Source: Bradyrhizobium sp.
GTDB taxonomy: Bacteria > Pseudomonadota > Alphaproteobacteria > Rhizobiales > Beijerinckiaceae
Direction of reading: 5' to 3'
DNA: 38,936 bases
NCBI GenBank assembly: GCA_004799435.1
Contig: SSMV01000190.1
Span: 1 to 38,936 of the forward strand
Shown here piece by piece: positions 1-8,348 of the stretch. The notes below the pieces were generated by a model. It ran no database searches, was not told where the DNA came from, and was given only the letters and a program-made list of their open reading frames with translations. Both the position numbers and the translations under genes were made by a program. Numbering within the stretch: position 1 is the stretch's first letter; every line of letters begins with the position of its first letter.

Positions 1-7
1 AACTATC

Positions 8-44
8 TGATTTAAAACGAGAAAACTAAATCATGATGATTTAG
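8..44. promoter_or_regulatory. Operator-like half-site array upstream of the sugar ABC operon
   Basis: A perfect inverted repeat with 8-bp arms, CTAAATCA at 26-33 and TGATTTAG at 37-44, is separated by 3 bp. A further copy of the half-site, TGATTTAA, lies at 8-15, 29 bp before the right arm and in the same orientation. The array ends 2 bp before a good -35 hexamer. The position fits a repressor or activator site for the importer operon, but the regulator is not in the window and its family cannot be told from the sequence. Confidence 0.55.
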
Positions 45-46
45 GA

Positions 47-74
47 TTGACAATTGCGAACCGACCATTATCAG
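47..74 (+). promoter_or_regulatory. Predicted sigma70-type promoter of the ytfQ-like operon
   Basis: TTGACA at 47-52 is a perfect -35 hexamer. TATCAG at 69-74 is an acceptable -10 with 16 bp spacing. The leader to the ATG at 218 would be about 137 nt. The -10 choice is less certain than the -35. Confidence 0.45.
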
Positions 75-217
75 TATTAGCACCGCGCGGGTTTGCAATT
101 CAAGCGCAGTGGGCGGCCAACGCTCCAGACCGAAGGCGAAGCCATCGGCGCTTGAAAAACAAATGTCGTTGAGCTTGCGCATCACGCCGCGATCCGGTCG
201 TGCAGAGGAGGAAACGT

Positions 218-1198
218 ATGCTTATCCATCGCAGACAATTGCTTGTGGGGTCGATGGGCGGCTTGGCCGCATTCACCATTTTTCCCGCCTTCGGCGCTGT
301 TCCGCCGCTGAAAAAGAAAGACACCTACAAGGTCGGTTTCGCGCAGACCGAGAGCAACAATCCCTGGCGTCTCGCCCAGAGCGCGAGCATGAAGGCTGAA
401 GCGGCCAAGCGCGGCTGCCAGATCGTCTACACCGACGCCGCCAGTTCGGCCGCCAAGCAGGTCGCCGACGTCAACAGCATGATCGCCCAGGGCGTCGACT
501 TCATCTTCCTGCCGCCGCGCGAAGAGAAGCCGCTGATTCCGGCCGTGATGGCCGCCAACAAGGCCGGCATCCCGGTGCTGCTGATCGACCGCAACGTCGA
601 TCCCACGCTCGCCAAGCCGGGCGTCGACTTCCTCGCTTTCATCGGCTCGAATTTCGTGCTCGAAGGCCAGCGCGTCGCCGATTGGACGATCCAGAAGACC
701 GGCGGCAAGGGCAAGATCATCGAGCTCGAAGGTTCGATCGGCGCTTCGCCGGCCAATGACCGCAAGAAGGGTTTCGACGACACCATCAAGGCCAAGGCGC
801 CGGGGATGGAGATCGTCGCCAGCCAGTCGGGCGATTTCGCCCGCGACAAGGGCCGGCAGTTGGCCGAAACGCTGCTGCAGGCCCATCCCGACGCGACGAT
901 CATCTATGGCCATAACGACGAAATGTCGCTGGGCGCGATCGCCGCGATCGAAGCTGCCGGCAAAGTCCCCGGCAAAGACATCCTTGTCGTCTCGATCGAC
1001 GGCGAGAAGGATGCGATCCAGGCGATCGTCGACGGCAAGCTCGGCTGCTCCTGCGAATGCAACCCGCGCTTTGGACCTGCGGCGTTCGACATCATGTATA
1101 AATACGCTGCGGGCGAGACGATCGCGCCGATGATCATCAACCCCGATAATTTCTACGACGCGAGCAACGCGGCGGCCGCCCTGCCGAACGCGTACTAA
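218..1198 (+). CDS. ytfQ: Sugar ABC transporter substrate-binding protein, YtfQ-like
   Basis: Periplasmic sugar-binding protein (326 aa) of the Peripla_BP_4 / ribose-binding fold that feeds the importer encoded by the next three genes. The stretch from LEGQRVADW through ELEGSIGASPANDRKKGF, SQSGDF, GHNDEMSLGAI to PGKDILVVSIDG closely parallels E. coli galactofuranose-binding YtfQ as remembered. The N-terminus has an RR pair (RRQLLVG) before a hydrophobic stretch ending near Ala27, so export may use Tat. The ATG at 218 is chosen because GAGGAGGA lies just upstream; the GTG at 200 has no such site. Galactofuranose is the family substrate, but the neighbouring xylose genes make other furanoses or pentoses possible. 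Confidence 0.9.
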   Translation: MLIHRRQLLVGSMGGLAAFTIFPAFGAVPPLKKKDTYKVGFAQTESNNPWRLAQSASMKAEAAKRGCQIVYTDAASSAAKQVADVNSMIAQGVDFIFLPPREEKPLIPAVMAANKAGIPVLLIDRNVDPTLAKPGVDFLAFIGSNFVLEGQRVADWTIQKTGGKGKIIELEGSIGASPANDRKKGFDDTIKAKAPGMEIVASQSGDFARDKGRQLAETLLQAHPDATIIYGHNDEMSLGAIAAIEAAGKVPGKDILVVSIDGEKDAIQAIVDGKLGCSCECNPRFGPAAFDIMYKYAAGETIAPMIINPDNFYDASNAAAALPNAY

Positions 1199-1226
1199 AA
1201 CCTCCCCTCCCATCTCTTGTCGAAAC

Positions 1227-1258
1227 CCCTCCCGCCTGCTTTGCTGCAGGCGGGAGGG
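1227..1258 (+). repeat. Stem-loop between binding-protein and ATPase genes
   Basis: A perfect 13-bp stem (left arm 1227-1239, CCCTCCCGCCTGC; right arm 1246-1258) with a 6-nt loop lies 28 nt after the ytfQ stop and 38 nt before the ytfR start. No U-tract follows, so it is a poor terminator. Such stems at the 3' end of binding-protein genes commonly block 3' exonucleases and keep the binding protein more abundant than the membrane parts. Confidence 0.7.
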
Positions 1259-1296
1259 CGCGTCTTATGATCGGACGCGCGTTGGAGCTCGCGAAA

Positions 1297-2853
1297 ATGA
1301 CCTCCGCCAAACCGCTCCTTGTCATGCGCGACATCGAAAAGCGCTTTCAGGGGGTGCATGCGCTCGCCAAGGCTTCGCTCGAAGTCGAGCCGGGCGAGAT
1401 CATGGCTCTGGTCGGCCAGAACGGCGCCGGCAAATCGACCCTGATCAAGGTGCTGACCGGCGCTCATGGACGCGATGGCGGCTCGATCGATTTCGACGGC
1501 AAGCCGGTCGCCTTCGGCTCGCCGCAGGAAGCCCAGCGCGGCGGCGTCAGCACCATCTATCAGGAGATCAATCTCGTCCCGTTTCGCTCGGTGACGGAGA
1601 ATATTTTTCTTGGTCGCGAGCATCGCCGCTTCGGCCTGCTCAACTGGCCGCGGATGAACGCCGAGGCGGCGGAGCTCTTACGCCGCTTCGCGGTCGAAAT
1701 CGATGTCCGCCGGCCGCTGATGGAATTCTCGACCGCCATCCAGCAGATGGTCGCCATCGCGCGGGCGGTTTCATTCAAGGCTCAACTCGTCATCATGGAT
1801 GAGCCGACCTCCTCGCTCGACGACCGCGAAGTCGGCGTTCTGTTCGATGTCATGCGGCGGCTGCGCGCCGAGGGCGTCGCCGTCATCTTCGTCTCCCATC
1901 GTCTCGACGAGCTTTATCAGGTCTGCGACCGCGTTACGGTGATGCGCGACGGGCGCACGATCATGGTCAGCCCTATGGCCGAGGTCGACAAGCTGCAGCT
2001 CATCTCGGCGATGCTCGGGCGCGATCTCGAGACGGTGCGCAGCCACGCTACTGGATTTTCGGCCGCCGCCGGTGCGGCCGGCGAAGAGGTTCTGTCGGCG
2101 GAAGGGCTTCGCATCGGACGGCGGGTGCGCGACGGGCGGCTCGAAGTGCGCGCCGGCCAGATCGTCGGTCTCACCGGTCTGCTCGGCTCCGGCCGAACCG
2201 AGACGGCGCGGGCGATCTTCGGCGCCGATCCGCCCGATGCGGGCTCGATCCGCCTGATGGGCAAGCCGGTCGACCCGCGCGAGCCGGCGACCGCCATCGC
2301 TCTGGGCGTCGGCTATTGCAGCGAGGATCGCAAAGCCGACGGCATCGTGCCGGACATGTCGGTTCGCGAGAACATCACGCTGGCGATTCTGCCGCGCCTC
2401 GTCGCCATGGGCGTCGTCGACGAGACGCGCCAGCGCGCGATCGTCGCCAAGTTCATGAAGCGCCTGGCGATCAAAGCCTCCAGCTCCGAGCAAAAGATCC
2501 GCGAGTTGTCCGGCGGCAATCAGCAGAAGGCGCTGCTCGCCCGCTGGCTCTGCGCCGATCCGCGACTGCTGATTCTCGACGAGCCGACGCGCGGCATCGA
2601 CGTTGGCGCCAAAGCCGAAATCCAGTCGCTGATCCGCGAGCTCGCCAATCAGGGGCTCGGCGTGCTGATGATATCCTCCGAGCTCGAGGAAATCGTCGAA
2701 GGCGCCGATCGCGTCTTCGTGCTGAGCGACGGGCGGACGGTCGCCGATCTGCCCCACGAGCAGGCGACAGCCGCGGCGATCATGGCCGCCATGGCGCACG
2801 AGGGCGCGCCGCTGGAGGATGCGGGTACGACGGGCGAGAACGCCAATGGCTGA
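1297..2853 (+). CDS. ytfR: Sugar ABC transporter ATP-binding protein, two ABC domains, YtfR-like
   Basis: Energy-coupling subunit (518 aa) of the importer, with the duplicated ABC layout of ribose/galactose-type systems. The N-terminal domain has Walker A GQNGAGKST near residues 40-48 and Walker B LVIMDEPTS. The C-terminal domain has a degenerate P-loop (LLGSGRTE) but an intact signature, ELSGGNQQK, and LLILDEPTRGID. An asymmetric pair like this is normal for the family. ATG 1297 is preferred over the in-frame ATG 1267 because GGAG at 1284-1287 is spaced 9 nt from it. Its stop overlaps the next start by 8 bp, so the two are translationally coupled. Confidence 0.9.
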   Translation: MTSAKPLLVMRDIEKRFQGVHALAKASLEVEPGEIMALVGQNGAGKSTLIKVLTGAHGRDGGSIDFDGKPVAFGSPQEAQRGGVSTIYQEINLVPFRSVTENIFLGREHRRFGLLNWPRMNAEAAELLRRFAVEIDVRRPLMEFSTAIQQMVAIARAVSFKAQLVIMDEPTSSLDDREVGVLFDVMRRLRAEGVAVIFVSHRLDELYQVCDRVTVMRDGRTIMVSPMAEVDKLQLISAMLGRDLETVRSHATGFSAAAGAAGEEVLSAEGLRIGRRVRDGRLEVRAGQIVGLTGLLGSGRTETARAIFGADPPDAGSIRLMGKPVDPREPATAIALGVGYCSEDRKADGIVPDMSVRENITLAILPRLVAMGVVDETRQRAIVAKFMKRLAIKASSSEQKIRELSGGNQQKALLARWLCADPRLLILDEPTRGIDVGAKAEIQSLIRELANQGLGVLMISSELEEIVEGADRVFVLSDGRTVADLPHEQATAAAIMAAMAHEGAPLEDAGTTGENANG

Positions 2854-3838
2854 CGCGTCCGTTGTGAACGAACGGCGCGCGACCTCGGCCGCGCTGAACT
2901 TCCTGCGCCGTTACGCGGCGCTGACCGCTTTGATTGTTCTGCTTGCCTTCAATTTCGCGGTGACGCCGCATTTTGCCAGTTTCCAGACGCTCAACGTCAA
3001 CCTCACCCAGGTCGCGACCATCGTCATTGTCTCGGTCGGCATGACTCTGGTGATCGCGACCGGCGGCATCGATCTTTCGGTCGGCTCGCTGATGGCGATC
3101 GCCGGCGCGCTCGCGCCGCTGATTTTTCTCAGTCCGTTCGGCGTCGCTCATCCGGCCTTGGGCGATGCGCTCGCCTTCGTCGTTCCGGTCGCGGCCGCCG
3201 GGCTGCTTGGCGGGTTCAATGGCTGGTTCATCACTCGTTTCAAGGTGCAGCCGATCGTCGGCACATTGGTAATGTTCATCGCTGGTCGCGGCATCGGTCA
3301 GGTGGTGACCAACGGCAATCTGCAGGTCTTCCACAATCCCGCTTTCCAGTTCATCGGTCTCGGCCGCGTGTTCGGCGTGCCGTTTCAGGTGATCGTCATG
3401 CTGGTTCTCGTCGCCTTGGCGGCCTGGGCGATCCGGCGCACGCTGTTCGGGCGCTATATTCTCGCCGTCGGCGGCAATGAACGCGCCGCGCGGCTTGCCG
3501 GCGTGCCGGTGAATCGGGTCAAGCGCTGGGTCTATGCAATCAGCGGGCTCTGTGCGGGCATCGCCGGTCTGGTCGTCGTCTCGATCAATTCGTCAAGCGA
3601 CGCCAATCTGGTCGGGCTTGGCATGGAGCTCGACGCGATCGCCGCGGTGGCGGTCGGCGGCACGCCATTCACCGGCGGACAGGCGAGCGTCGTCGGTTCG
3701 CTGATTGGCGCGCTGTTGATCCAGTTGCTGCGTTACACATTGCTCGCCAATGGCGTACCGGACGCCGCGGCCTTGGTGGTGAAGGGCGCGATCATCGCCG
3801 GCGCGGTCTGGTCGCAGCAGCGGGGCAAGCGCGCATGA
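2846..3838 (+). CDS. ytfT: Sugar ABC transporter permease, YtfT-like
   Basis: Inner-membrane permease (330 aa) of the BPD_transp_2 family. It shows about eight to ten hydrophobic segments and the family motif GGIDLSVGS near residues 73-81, followed by the cytoplasmic loop sequence LFGRYILAVGGNERAARLAGVPV that contacts the ATPase. ATG 2846 overlaps the ytfR stop (ATGGCTGA), which is why it is preferred over an upstream in-frame start at 2819. Together with YjfF it would form a heterodimeric membrane channel. Confidence 0.88.
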   Translation: MADASVVNERRATSAALNFLRRYAALTALIVLLAFNFAVTPHFASFQTLNVNLTQVATIVIVSVGMTLVIATGGIDLSVGSLMAIAGALAPLIFLSPFGVAHPALGDALAFVVPVAAAGLLGGFNGWFITRFKVQPIVGTLVMFIAGRGIGQVVTNGNLQVFHNPAFQFIGLGRVFGVPFQVIVMLVLVALAAWAIRRTLFGRYILAVGGNERAARLAGVPVNRVKRWVYAISGLCAGIAGLVVVSINSSSDANLVGLGMELDAIAAVAVGGTPFTGGQASVVGSLIGALLIQLLRYTLLANGVPDAAALVVKGAIIAGAVWSQQRGKRA

Positions 3839-4833
3839 GCGTTCAAAGCGAAACGCCGGTCAGACACAAGCAGCCGGGCTGGATCGCCTGGGGCGGGCAG
3901 CAGCGGGTGCTGATCGCGCTCATCCTGCTGATCTTGTTCGGCGCGCTGCGCTACGATCACTTCCTCGGCGCCTTCAACGTGCTTTCGGTGCTGCGCTACA
4001 ATTCGATGTTCGCGCTGACGAGCCTCGGCATGTGTTTCGTGATCATGACGGCCGGCATCGATCTTTCGGTCGGCACGACGGCGGCCTGCGCCAGCGTCGT
4101 CTCGGCGCTTCTGTCGCCCTATGGCCTGGTGCCGGGCTTGCTGGGCGGAATCGGCGCCGGCGCGCTGGTCGGCGTGGTCAATGGCTATATGGTCACGCGG
4201 ATGAAGATCCTGCCCTTCATCGCCACGCTGTCGGGCATGTTGATGGCCAGCGGCGTGGGTCTGCTGCTGGCGCATAATCAATCGGTTTCGGTCTCTTACG
4301 ACACCGATTTCGTCTGGCTCGGGCAGGGCGATTTGCTCGGCCTCCCGGTTCCCGCCTGGCTCGCCGGCGCGGCCTATGTCTATGGCTCGGTGACGCTCAA
4401 CTTCACCAGCTTCGGACGCTACGCGCTGGCGGTCGGCGGCAATGAGGAAGCCTCGCGGCTGATGGGCCTGCCGGTCGATCGCATCCTGTTCTGGACCTAT
4501 GTCCAGTCCGGCGTGACGGCGGGCCTGGCGGGCGTCATTCTCGCCTCTCAGTTCGGCGCCGGACAGCCGGCCGAGGGCGTCGGCTGGGAGCTTTTCTCGA
4601 TTGCGGCGGTGGTCGTGGGCGGCACGCTGCTGACCGGCGGCGTCGGCTCGGTCGCCACCACGTTGATTGGCGTGTTGCTGCTCGGCCTGATCTTCAACGT
4701 GCTCAATTTCGAGAATGGGCTCGGCTGGATCAGCCTCAGCGCCTATTGGCAGTCGGTGGTGCGCGGCGTCTTCTTGATGGTCGTCGTGATGGCGGGATCG
4801 GGGCCGGCGATGCGCAAGCTGCGGACGGCCTGA
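3835..4833 (+). CDS. yjfF: Sugar ABC transporter permease, YjfF-like
   Basis: Second permease (332 aa), with the same motif AGIDLSVGT and the ATPase-contact loop FGRYALAVGGNEEASRLMGLPV. The start overlaps the ytfT stop as ATGA, so the pair is coupled. Gene order binding protein, ATPase, permease, permease equals E. coli ytfQ-ytfR-ytfT-yjfF. The gene converges on ilvH with a gap of 32 bp and no recognisable terminator in it. Confidence 0.87.
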   Translation: MSVQSETPVRHKQPGWIAWGGQQRVLIALILLILFGALRYDHFLGAFNVLSVLRYNSMFALTSLGMCFVIMTAGIDLSVGTTAACASVVSALLSPYGLVPGLLGGIGAGALVGVVNGYMVTRMKILPFIATLSGMLMASGVGLLLAHNQSVSVSYDTDFVWLGQGDLLGLPVPAWLAGAAYVYGSVTLNFTSFGRYALAVGGNEEASRLMGLPVDRILFWTYVQSGVTAGLAGVILASQFGAGQPAEGVGWELFSIAAVVVGGTLLTGGVGSVATTLIGVLLLGLIFNVLNFENGLGWISLSAYWQSVVRGVFLMVVVMAGSGPAMRKLRTA

Positions 4834-4865
4834 ACACTGCAGGCCGGGCCGCGAGTTCAAGCGCT

Positions 4866-5423
4866 TCAGATTCCCGCCGGTCCGCGCGAGATCGCCGCGA
4901 CTCCGGTGCGCGAGACTTCGACCAGGCCGATTGGCCGCATGAGATCGACGAAATCGTCGATTTTGCGAGGCGCGCCGGTGATCTCGAAGATGAAGCTTTC
5001 GGTCGTCGCGTCGATCACCTTGGCGCGGAACGCCTCGGCGAGTTGCAGCGCCTCTTGCCGGCTCTCGCCCTTGCCGCGCACCTTGACCATCGCCAGTTCG
5101 CGCTCGATCGCGCGCGTGGTCAAGGTCAGATCGGTGACGGAATGAACCGGCACCAGCCGCTCGAGCTGATGGCGAACCTGCTCGATCACGTCGGGCGTGC
5201 CCGAGGTGACGATGGTGATGCGCGAGAGATGCGTCTCATGGGCGACTTCTGCAACTGTCAGGCTCTCGATATTGAACGAGCGGGCGGAGAACATGCCGAC
5301 GACCCGCGCCAGTACGCCCGACTCATTGTCCACCAGCACGGAGAGCGTGTGGAACTCGATCCCCGCCTGCCGGCTCGGCGCCGAATAGGGCGAGGGCGGA
5401 TAAGCGGCCCCGGGCTTCTTCAT
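4866..5423 (-). CDS. ilvH: Acetolactate synthase small (regulatory) subunit
   Basis: Regulatory subunit (185 aa) of acetohydroxyacid synthase, first common enzyme of valine, leucine and isoleucine synthesis. An ACT domain starts near residue 20 (HTLSVLVDNESGVLARVVGMF) and continues with FNIESLTV; this domain binds valine in the family and gives feedback inhibition. The C-terminal half carries the usual second ferredoxin-like domain (FEITGAPRKIDDFVDLMRPIG). ATG 5423 is selected because GAAGGA lies just upstream; an in-frame start at 5456 lacks one. It follows ilvI by 67 nt. Confidence 0.93.
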   Translation of the reverse strand: MKKPGAAYPPSPYSAPSRQAGIEFHTLSVLVDNESGVLARVVGMFSARSFNIESLTVAEVAHETHLSRITIVTSGTPDVIEQVRHQLERLVPVHSVTDLTLTTRAIERELAMVKVRGKGESRQEALQLAEAFRAKVIDATTESFIFEITGAPRKIDDFVDLMRPIGLVEVSRTGVAAISRGPAGI

Positions 5424-5490
5424 GGCTTTCGTCCTTCGTTGTGGCGCGCCCCGCAAGGCGCAGTCGCTTCAGGCGCAGTCGCTTTGGGCG

Positions 5491-7263
5491 TCAGACCAGC
5501 GCCTTGCCCTTCTCGTCGATCACCGAGCCCAGCTCGATGCCGGCGTCGTCTTCCAGCGCCGCGAGCAGCATTTCGTTATGCGCCTTGCCCGACGGGATCA
5601 TCGGGAAGCAGTTTTCCTTTTGATCGACCAGACAGTCGAAGATCACCGGCTTGGGCGTATCGATCATCTCGCGGATCGCGTCGTCGAGCTTGGCGGGATC
5701 GGAGCAGCGAATGCCGTGCCCGCCATAGGCCTCGGCGAGTTTGACGAAATCGGGCAGCGAGTCGGTATAGCTCTCCGAATAGCGGCCGCCATGCAGCAAT
5801 TCCTGCCATTGGCGAACCATGCCCATATATTGGTTATTGAGGATGAAGATCTTCACCGGCGCGCGGTGCTGCACCGCCGTGGACATCTCCTGGATGTTCA
5901 TCAGGATCGAGGCTTCGCCGGCGATGTCGATGACCAGCGCTTGTGGGTGGGCGAGCTGCACGCCGATCGCCGCCGGCAGGCCGTAGCCCATCGTGCCCAA
6001 TCCGCCCGAGGTCATGAAGCGGTTCGGCTCATCGAGATCGAAATGCTGGGCCGCCCACATCTGATGCTGGCCGACTTCGGTCGTGACATAGGTGTCGTGG
6101 TTGCGGGTCAGCGCGCGCAGCCGCTTAATGGCGTGCTGCGGCTTGATCACGGCGCTGGAATTGCGGAAATCGAACGAGCGGCGCGCGCGCCAATGCTCGA
6201 TCGTCTGCCACCATTTCTCCAACGCCTGAGCGTCGAGTTGCGGCGCTTGGGCGGGCCACAAGCGCACCATGTCGTCGAGCACATGCGCGCAATCGCCGAG
6301 GATGGCGAGATCGACCTTGACGTTCTTGTTCATCGAGGACGGATCGATGTCGATATGGATCTTCTTGCTATGGGGCGAGAAGGCGTCGAGCCGGCCGGTG
6401 ATGCGGTCGTCGAAACGGGCGCCGACGCAGATCATCAGATCGCAATCATGCATCGCATTATTGGCTTCGAACGAGCCGTGCATGCCGAGCATGCCGAGCC
6501 AATGCCTGTCGGAGGCGGGAAAAGCGCCGAGACCCATCAGCGTCGAGGTGATCGGGAACCCCGTCATGCGCACCAGTTCGCGCAGCAGCGTCGAAGCGCG
6601 CGGGCCGGAATTGATGATTCCGCCACCGGTGTAGAAGACCGGCTTCTTGGCCTTGGCCATCATGTCGACGGCGCGTTTGATCCGCTCGGCGTCGCCCTTC
6701 ACCTGCGGCCGATAGGTCTTGTGCTCGATGTCGCGCGAGAAGGCGTAAGTTCCGGAAGCGAATTGCACGTCCTTCGGGATGTCGATCACCACCGGGCCGG
6801 GGCGCCCGTGCGACGCGACATAGAAAGCCTCATGCAGAATGCGCGGCAGGTCGTCGACGTTGCGCACCAGATAATTGTGCTTCGTGCAGCTGCGGGTGAT
6901 GCCGGTGGTGTCGCATTCCTGGAAGGCGTCCGAACCGATGAGATGGGTCGGCACCTGTCCGGTGATGCAGATCAGGGGGATCGAATCGAGAAGCGCATCG
7001 GTCAGGCCGGTGACGGCATTGGTCGCGCCGGGACCCGACGTGACCAGCAGCACGCCGACCTTGCCGGTCGAACGGGCGTAACCCTCGGCCGCATGCGCCG
7101 CGCCCTGTTCGTGGCGCACGAGAATGTGGCGGACCTGATTCTGGCCGAAGATCGCGTCGTAAATCGGCAGGACGGCGCCGCCGGGATAGCCGAAGACGCA
7201 TTCGACGCCCTGGTCCTTCAGCGCCTCGACGACCATTTCTGCGCCGGTCATCTGCTTCGACAT
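5491..7263 (-). CDS. ilvI: Acetolactate synthase large (catalytic) subunit
   Basis: Thiamine-diphosphate enzyme (590 aa) that condenses two pyruvates, or pyruvate with 2-oxobutyrate, into acetohydroxy acids. The catalytic glutamate is E52 in VRHEQGAAHAAEGYAR. The C-terminal cofactor segment GGLGTMGYGLPAAIG is followed by AGEAS and, about 25 residues on, LNNQYMGMVRQWQ. The usual GDG/GDA cofactor motif here reads GEA (E450). Length is normal. GAAGGAGA precedes the ATG. The gene has its own promoter-like sequence and a possible attenuator in the leader. Confidence 0.95.
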   Translation of the reverse strand: MSKQMTGAEMVVEALKDQGVECVFGYPGGAVLPIYDAIFGQNQVRHILVRHEQGAAHAAEGYARSTGKVGVLLVTSGPGATNAVTGLTDALLDSIPLICITGQVPTHLIGSDAFQECDTTGITRSCTKHNYLVRNVDDLPRILHEAFYVASHGRPGPVVIDIPKDVQFASGTYAFSRDIEHKTYRPQVKGDAERIKRAVDMMAKAKKPVFYTGGGIINSGPRASTLLRELVRMTGFPITSTLMGLGAFPASDRHWLGMLGMHGSFEANNAMHDCDLMICVGARFDDRITGRLDAFSPHSKKIHIDIDPSSMNKNVKVDLAILGDCAHVLDDMVRLWPAQAPQLDAQALEKWWQTIEHWRARRSFDFRNSSAVIKPQHAIKRLRALTRNHDTYVTTEVGQHQMWAAQHFDLDEPNRFMTSGGLGTMGYGLPAAIGVQLAHPQALVIDIAGEASILMNIQEMSTAVQHRAPVKIFILNNQYMGMVRQWQELLHGGRYSESYTDSLPDFVKLAEAYGGHGIRCSDPAKLDDAIREMIDTPKPVIFDCLVDQKENCFPMIPSGKAHNEMLLAALEDDAGIELGSVIDEKGKALV

Positions 7264-7333
7264 CGAAAGTCTCCTTCTTCTCGCCGCATCCCGCCCGCTG
7301 GTCGGGCGGCGGCGCGTCAGACCTCAAGACAAC

Positions 7334-7356
7334 AAAAAAGGCCCGCGAGGGGCCTT
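7334..7356 (-). terminator. Intrinsic terminator or attenuator in the ilvI leader
   Basis: On the minus strand AAGGCCC, a 5-nt loop and GGGCCTT are followed by a U-run (A-run at 7334-7339 on the plus strand). It lies 71 nt before the ilvI start and about 155 nt after the xylG stop, so it could end the xylose transport operon or act as an attenuator for ilvIH. An identical left arm, AAGGCCCC, also occurs at 7381-7388 and could pair with the terminator's 3' arm, which favours attenuation. Confidence 0.6.
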
Positions 7357-7467
7357 GGACATGCGCCAGTCAATGGAAACGGGGCCTTAAGCCCGTCCAT
7401 CCTCCGGCGCACAATTTACGATAAGCTTCAGCGCCACGACGGGCCGCTCCTTCAAAAATGAGCGCGC

Positions 7468-7496
7468 AAAGTACTGAAGCGCCGCCGCATCGTCAA
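7468..7496 (-). promoter_or_regulatory. Predicted promoter of ilvI-ilvH
   Basis: On the minus strand TTGACG (7496-7491) and TACTTT (7473-7468) are 17 bp apart. Transcription would start near 7461, giving a leader of about 200 nt that contains the terminator at 7334-7356. A 27-codon ORF in this leader (ATG at 7400) has its GGAGG directly against the start and is not rich in Val/Ile, so it is a weak leader-peptide candidate. Confidence 0.45.
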
Positions 7497-7511
7497 GGGC
7501 GGCCCTTCGCG

Positions 7512-8300
7512 TCAGTTTGACGTGACGGCTCCGGGGCCCGGCGTCGCGCCGGGCGGGCACTTGCCGAGAATGATCATCCCCAGCACCTCGTCCTTGGTCA
7601 TCGCGCTGACCGGGCCGATGCCGACCACCTGTCCGTTCTTCATCACGGCAATGCGGTCGGCGAGGTCGAAGACGTCGTGGATGTCATGGCTGATGAGGAA
7701 AATGCCGATGCCGTCGGCCTTGAGCTGCTTGACCAACTCGCCGACCTGCGCCGTCTCGGCCGGTCCGAGCGCCGCCGTCGGCTCGTCCATGATGAGGATG
7801 CGGGCGTTGAAATGGATCGCGCGGGCGATGGCGACCGATTGCCGCTGGCCGCCCGACAGGGAGATGACGGGCACCTTGAAGCGGCGGAAATTCGGGTTAA
7901 GCCGCCCCATCACCCGGCGCGCTTCGTGCTCCATCGCCGAATCGTCGAGCGTGCCCCAGGGGGTCATCAGCTCGCGGCCGAGATAGAGGTTCGAGGCGGC
8001 GTCGACATTGTCGGCGAGCGCCAGGGTTTGGTAAATCGTCTCGATCCCGTAGCGCTTGGCGTCGCGCGGATTGGCGATCTGCGCCTCTTCGCCATTGACG
8101 AAGATCTGCCCGCTGTCGCGCTTGTAAGCGCCCGACAGAATCTTGATCAGGCAGGATTTGCCCGCGCCATTGTGGCCGAGCAGGCCGACGACTTCGCCGG
8201 GGAAAAGATTGACCGAGGCGCGGTCGACGGCCTTGACGCCGCCGAAGGCGATCGAGATGTCCTTCATCTCGATCAGCGGGGCTTTCGTCTGTGCGTCCAT
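7512..8300 (-). CDS. xylG: D-xylose ABC transporter ATP-binding protein, single ABC domain
   Basis: ATPase of the xylose importer (262 aa). It has Walker A GHNGAGKS at residues 42-49, Q-loop Q91, signature LSGGQ at 148-152, Walker B ILIMDE at 168-173 and switch histidine H205. E. coli XylG is about twice as long with two ABC domains; this one has a single domain, as is common in rhizobial xylose/fructose systems, and would work as a homodimer. The residue after the P-loop serine is Cys instead of Thr/Ser. It is last in the minus-strand operon, 48 nt after xylH. Confidence 0.85.
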   Translation of the reverse strand: MDAQTKAPLIEMKDISIAFGGVKAVDRASVNLFPGEVVGLLGHNGAGKSCLIKILSGAYKRDSGQIFVNGEEAQIANPRDAKRYGIETIYQTLALADNVDAASNLYLGRELMTPWGTLDDSAMEHEARRVMGRLNPNFRRFKVPVISLSGGQRQSVAIARAIHFNARILIMDEPTAALGPAETAQVGELVKQLKADGIGIFLISHDIHDVFDLADRIAVMKNGQVVGIGPVSAMTKDEVLGMIILGKCPPGATPGPGAVTSN

Positions 8301-8348
8301 CTCTTATCCCTTAGATTCGCTCTTATTCCCCAGGCTCGTCGCTTGCGG

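Noticed and set aside
7374-7400. Leader-peptide gene for ilvI
   Set aside because: The ribosome site abuts the ATG and the peptide is not rich in Val or Ile codons. Kept only as a comment.
5422-7461. 679-codon open frame on the plus strand
   Set aside because: It is antisense to ilvI throughout, whose protein is fully recognisable. Long antisense frames are expected in GC-rich DNA.
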